Shown here piece after piece: positions 63,873-64,000 of a stretch of DNA of 64,000 nucleotides. The DNA comes from Cyclobacteriaceae bacterium. GTDB taxonomy: Bacteria > Bacteroidota > Bacteroidia > Cytophagales > Cyclobacteriaceae. Under the pieces are notes generated by a model. It was not told where the DNA came from. It made no database searches and saw only the letters and a program-made list of their open reading frames with translations. Within the stretch, counting starts at the first letter, position 1; the number at the start of each line of letters is the position of its first letter. A program made the position numbers and the translations under genes. The stretch is from positions 1 to 64,000 of the forward strand of contig JAEUUG010000006.1 of the NCBI GenBank assembly GCA_016787565.1, given 5' to 3'.

Positions 63873-64000
63873 AGTATGATAAGGCCTAAAGCAAATGGTG
63901 TTAAGTATTTCCAACTTACATTCATCAGTTGATCTACCCGTAATCGGGGATAAGTCCATCGTATCCAAATTTGAGTGGCAACGAAAAATAGTGACTTACT
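63845..64000 (-). CDS. nuoH: NADH-quinone oxidoreductase subunit H, 3' end only
   Basis: On the minus strand the last 51 codons of a gene enter from the window edge and stop at TAA (63845-63847). The translation contains [20 protein letters not shown], the C-terminal signature of NuoH (compare the usual F-x-Q-x-W-V-R-W-T-L-P-R-x-R-x-D-Q-L), and ends with a membrane helix. The 5' part lies outside the window. The sensor kinase gene overlaps its end by up to 28 bases. Confidence 0.9.
   Translation of the reverse strand, partial: SKSLFFVATQIWIRWTYPRLRVDQLMNVSWKYLTPFALGLIILCGFWKLIF

Noticed and set aside
1..64000. CRISPR arrays, tRNA genes, prophage or integrase genes
   Set aside because: No regularly spaced repeats, no tRNA-like cloverleaf sequence and no phage or integrase motifs were seen; a tRNAscan or CRISPR search would be decisive.

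Overview
The window is chromosomal DNA of a Bacteroidota bacterium, most likely from the Cytophagales. Signs of this are a SusC/SusD pair, many Sec-exported proteins with Bacteroidota-type domains (OMP_b-brl barrels, DUF4252, SPOR/OmpA), promoter-like sequences of the TTG-N19/20-TAnnTTTG type, weak Shine-Dalgarno sequences and moderate GC content. It reads as core and mildly accessory chromosome. I saw no prophage, integrase, intact insertion sequence, tRNA or CRISPR array.

Layout. 1-141 is the tail of an rRNA operon: the end of a 5S rRNA, a terminator, then a second 3' half of a 5S gene. 0.2-3.8 kb holds a membrane-anchored propeller-like protein and an outer-membrane barrel. 3.8-11.2 kb holds an SOS-like mutagenesis block: on the minus strand dinB, a 2H-family (LigT-like) protein, a DnaE2-type polymerase and an L,D-transpeptidase; on the plus strand a divergent LexA-like HTH/S24 repressor and an OsmC protein. 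Two identical dyads lie in front of dinB. 11-19 kb is a mixed set: MscS channel, a histidine kinase and LuxR-type regulator on either side of a decayed ABC transporter, a LOG-family protein, nucleotidase, LigB dioxygenase and cardiolipin synthase. 19-25 kb holds a VWA protein and an ECF sigma/anti-sigma unit followed by three DUF4252 exported proteins. 24.6-31.2 kb holds two ABC-2 export systems, a Gfo/Idh/MocA oxidoreductase, a SemiSWEET and a CDF-like transporter.

31-41 kb is an envelope block: a thioester alpha-2-macroglobulin, PBP1C and an OmpA-family protein. 40.8-43.7 kb (minus) is pyrR-pyrB followed by a cystathionine beta-synthase-type enzyme. 43.8-47.3 kb (minus) is an EVE-domain gene translationally coupled to two tandem secreted paralogs of unknown function. 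A family 9 glycosyltransferase, an orphan susC-susD pair and a long PurF-type amidotransferase follow. 55.2-64.0 kb (minus) is the distal complex I operon nuoH(partial)-I-J-K-L-M-N, with a TPR sensor histidine kinase gene between nuoH and nuoI.

Main points for a second look: the dinB/LigT/dnaE2 operon with its paired operator-like dyads and the LigT protein's lost second catalytic His; the kinase embedded in the nuo operon; the frameshifted ABC permease remnant; the EVE plus paralog operon; and nested hairpins inside intergenic repeats. Start codons were moved inward from the longest open frame wherever the extension used TTG, overlapped a neighbour or hid a signal peptide. All functional calls rest on motif recognition by eye, with no database search.
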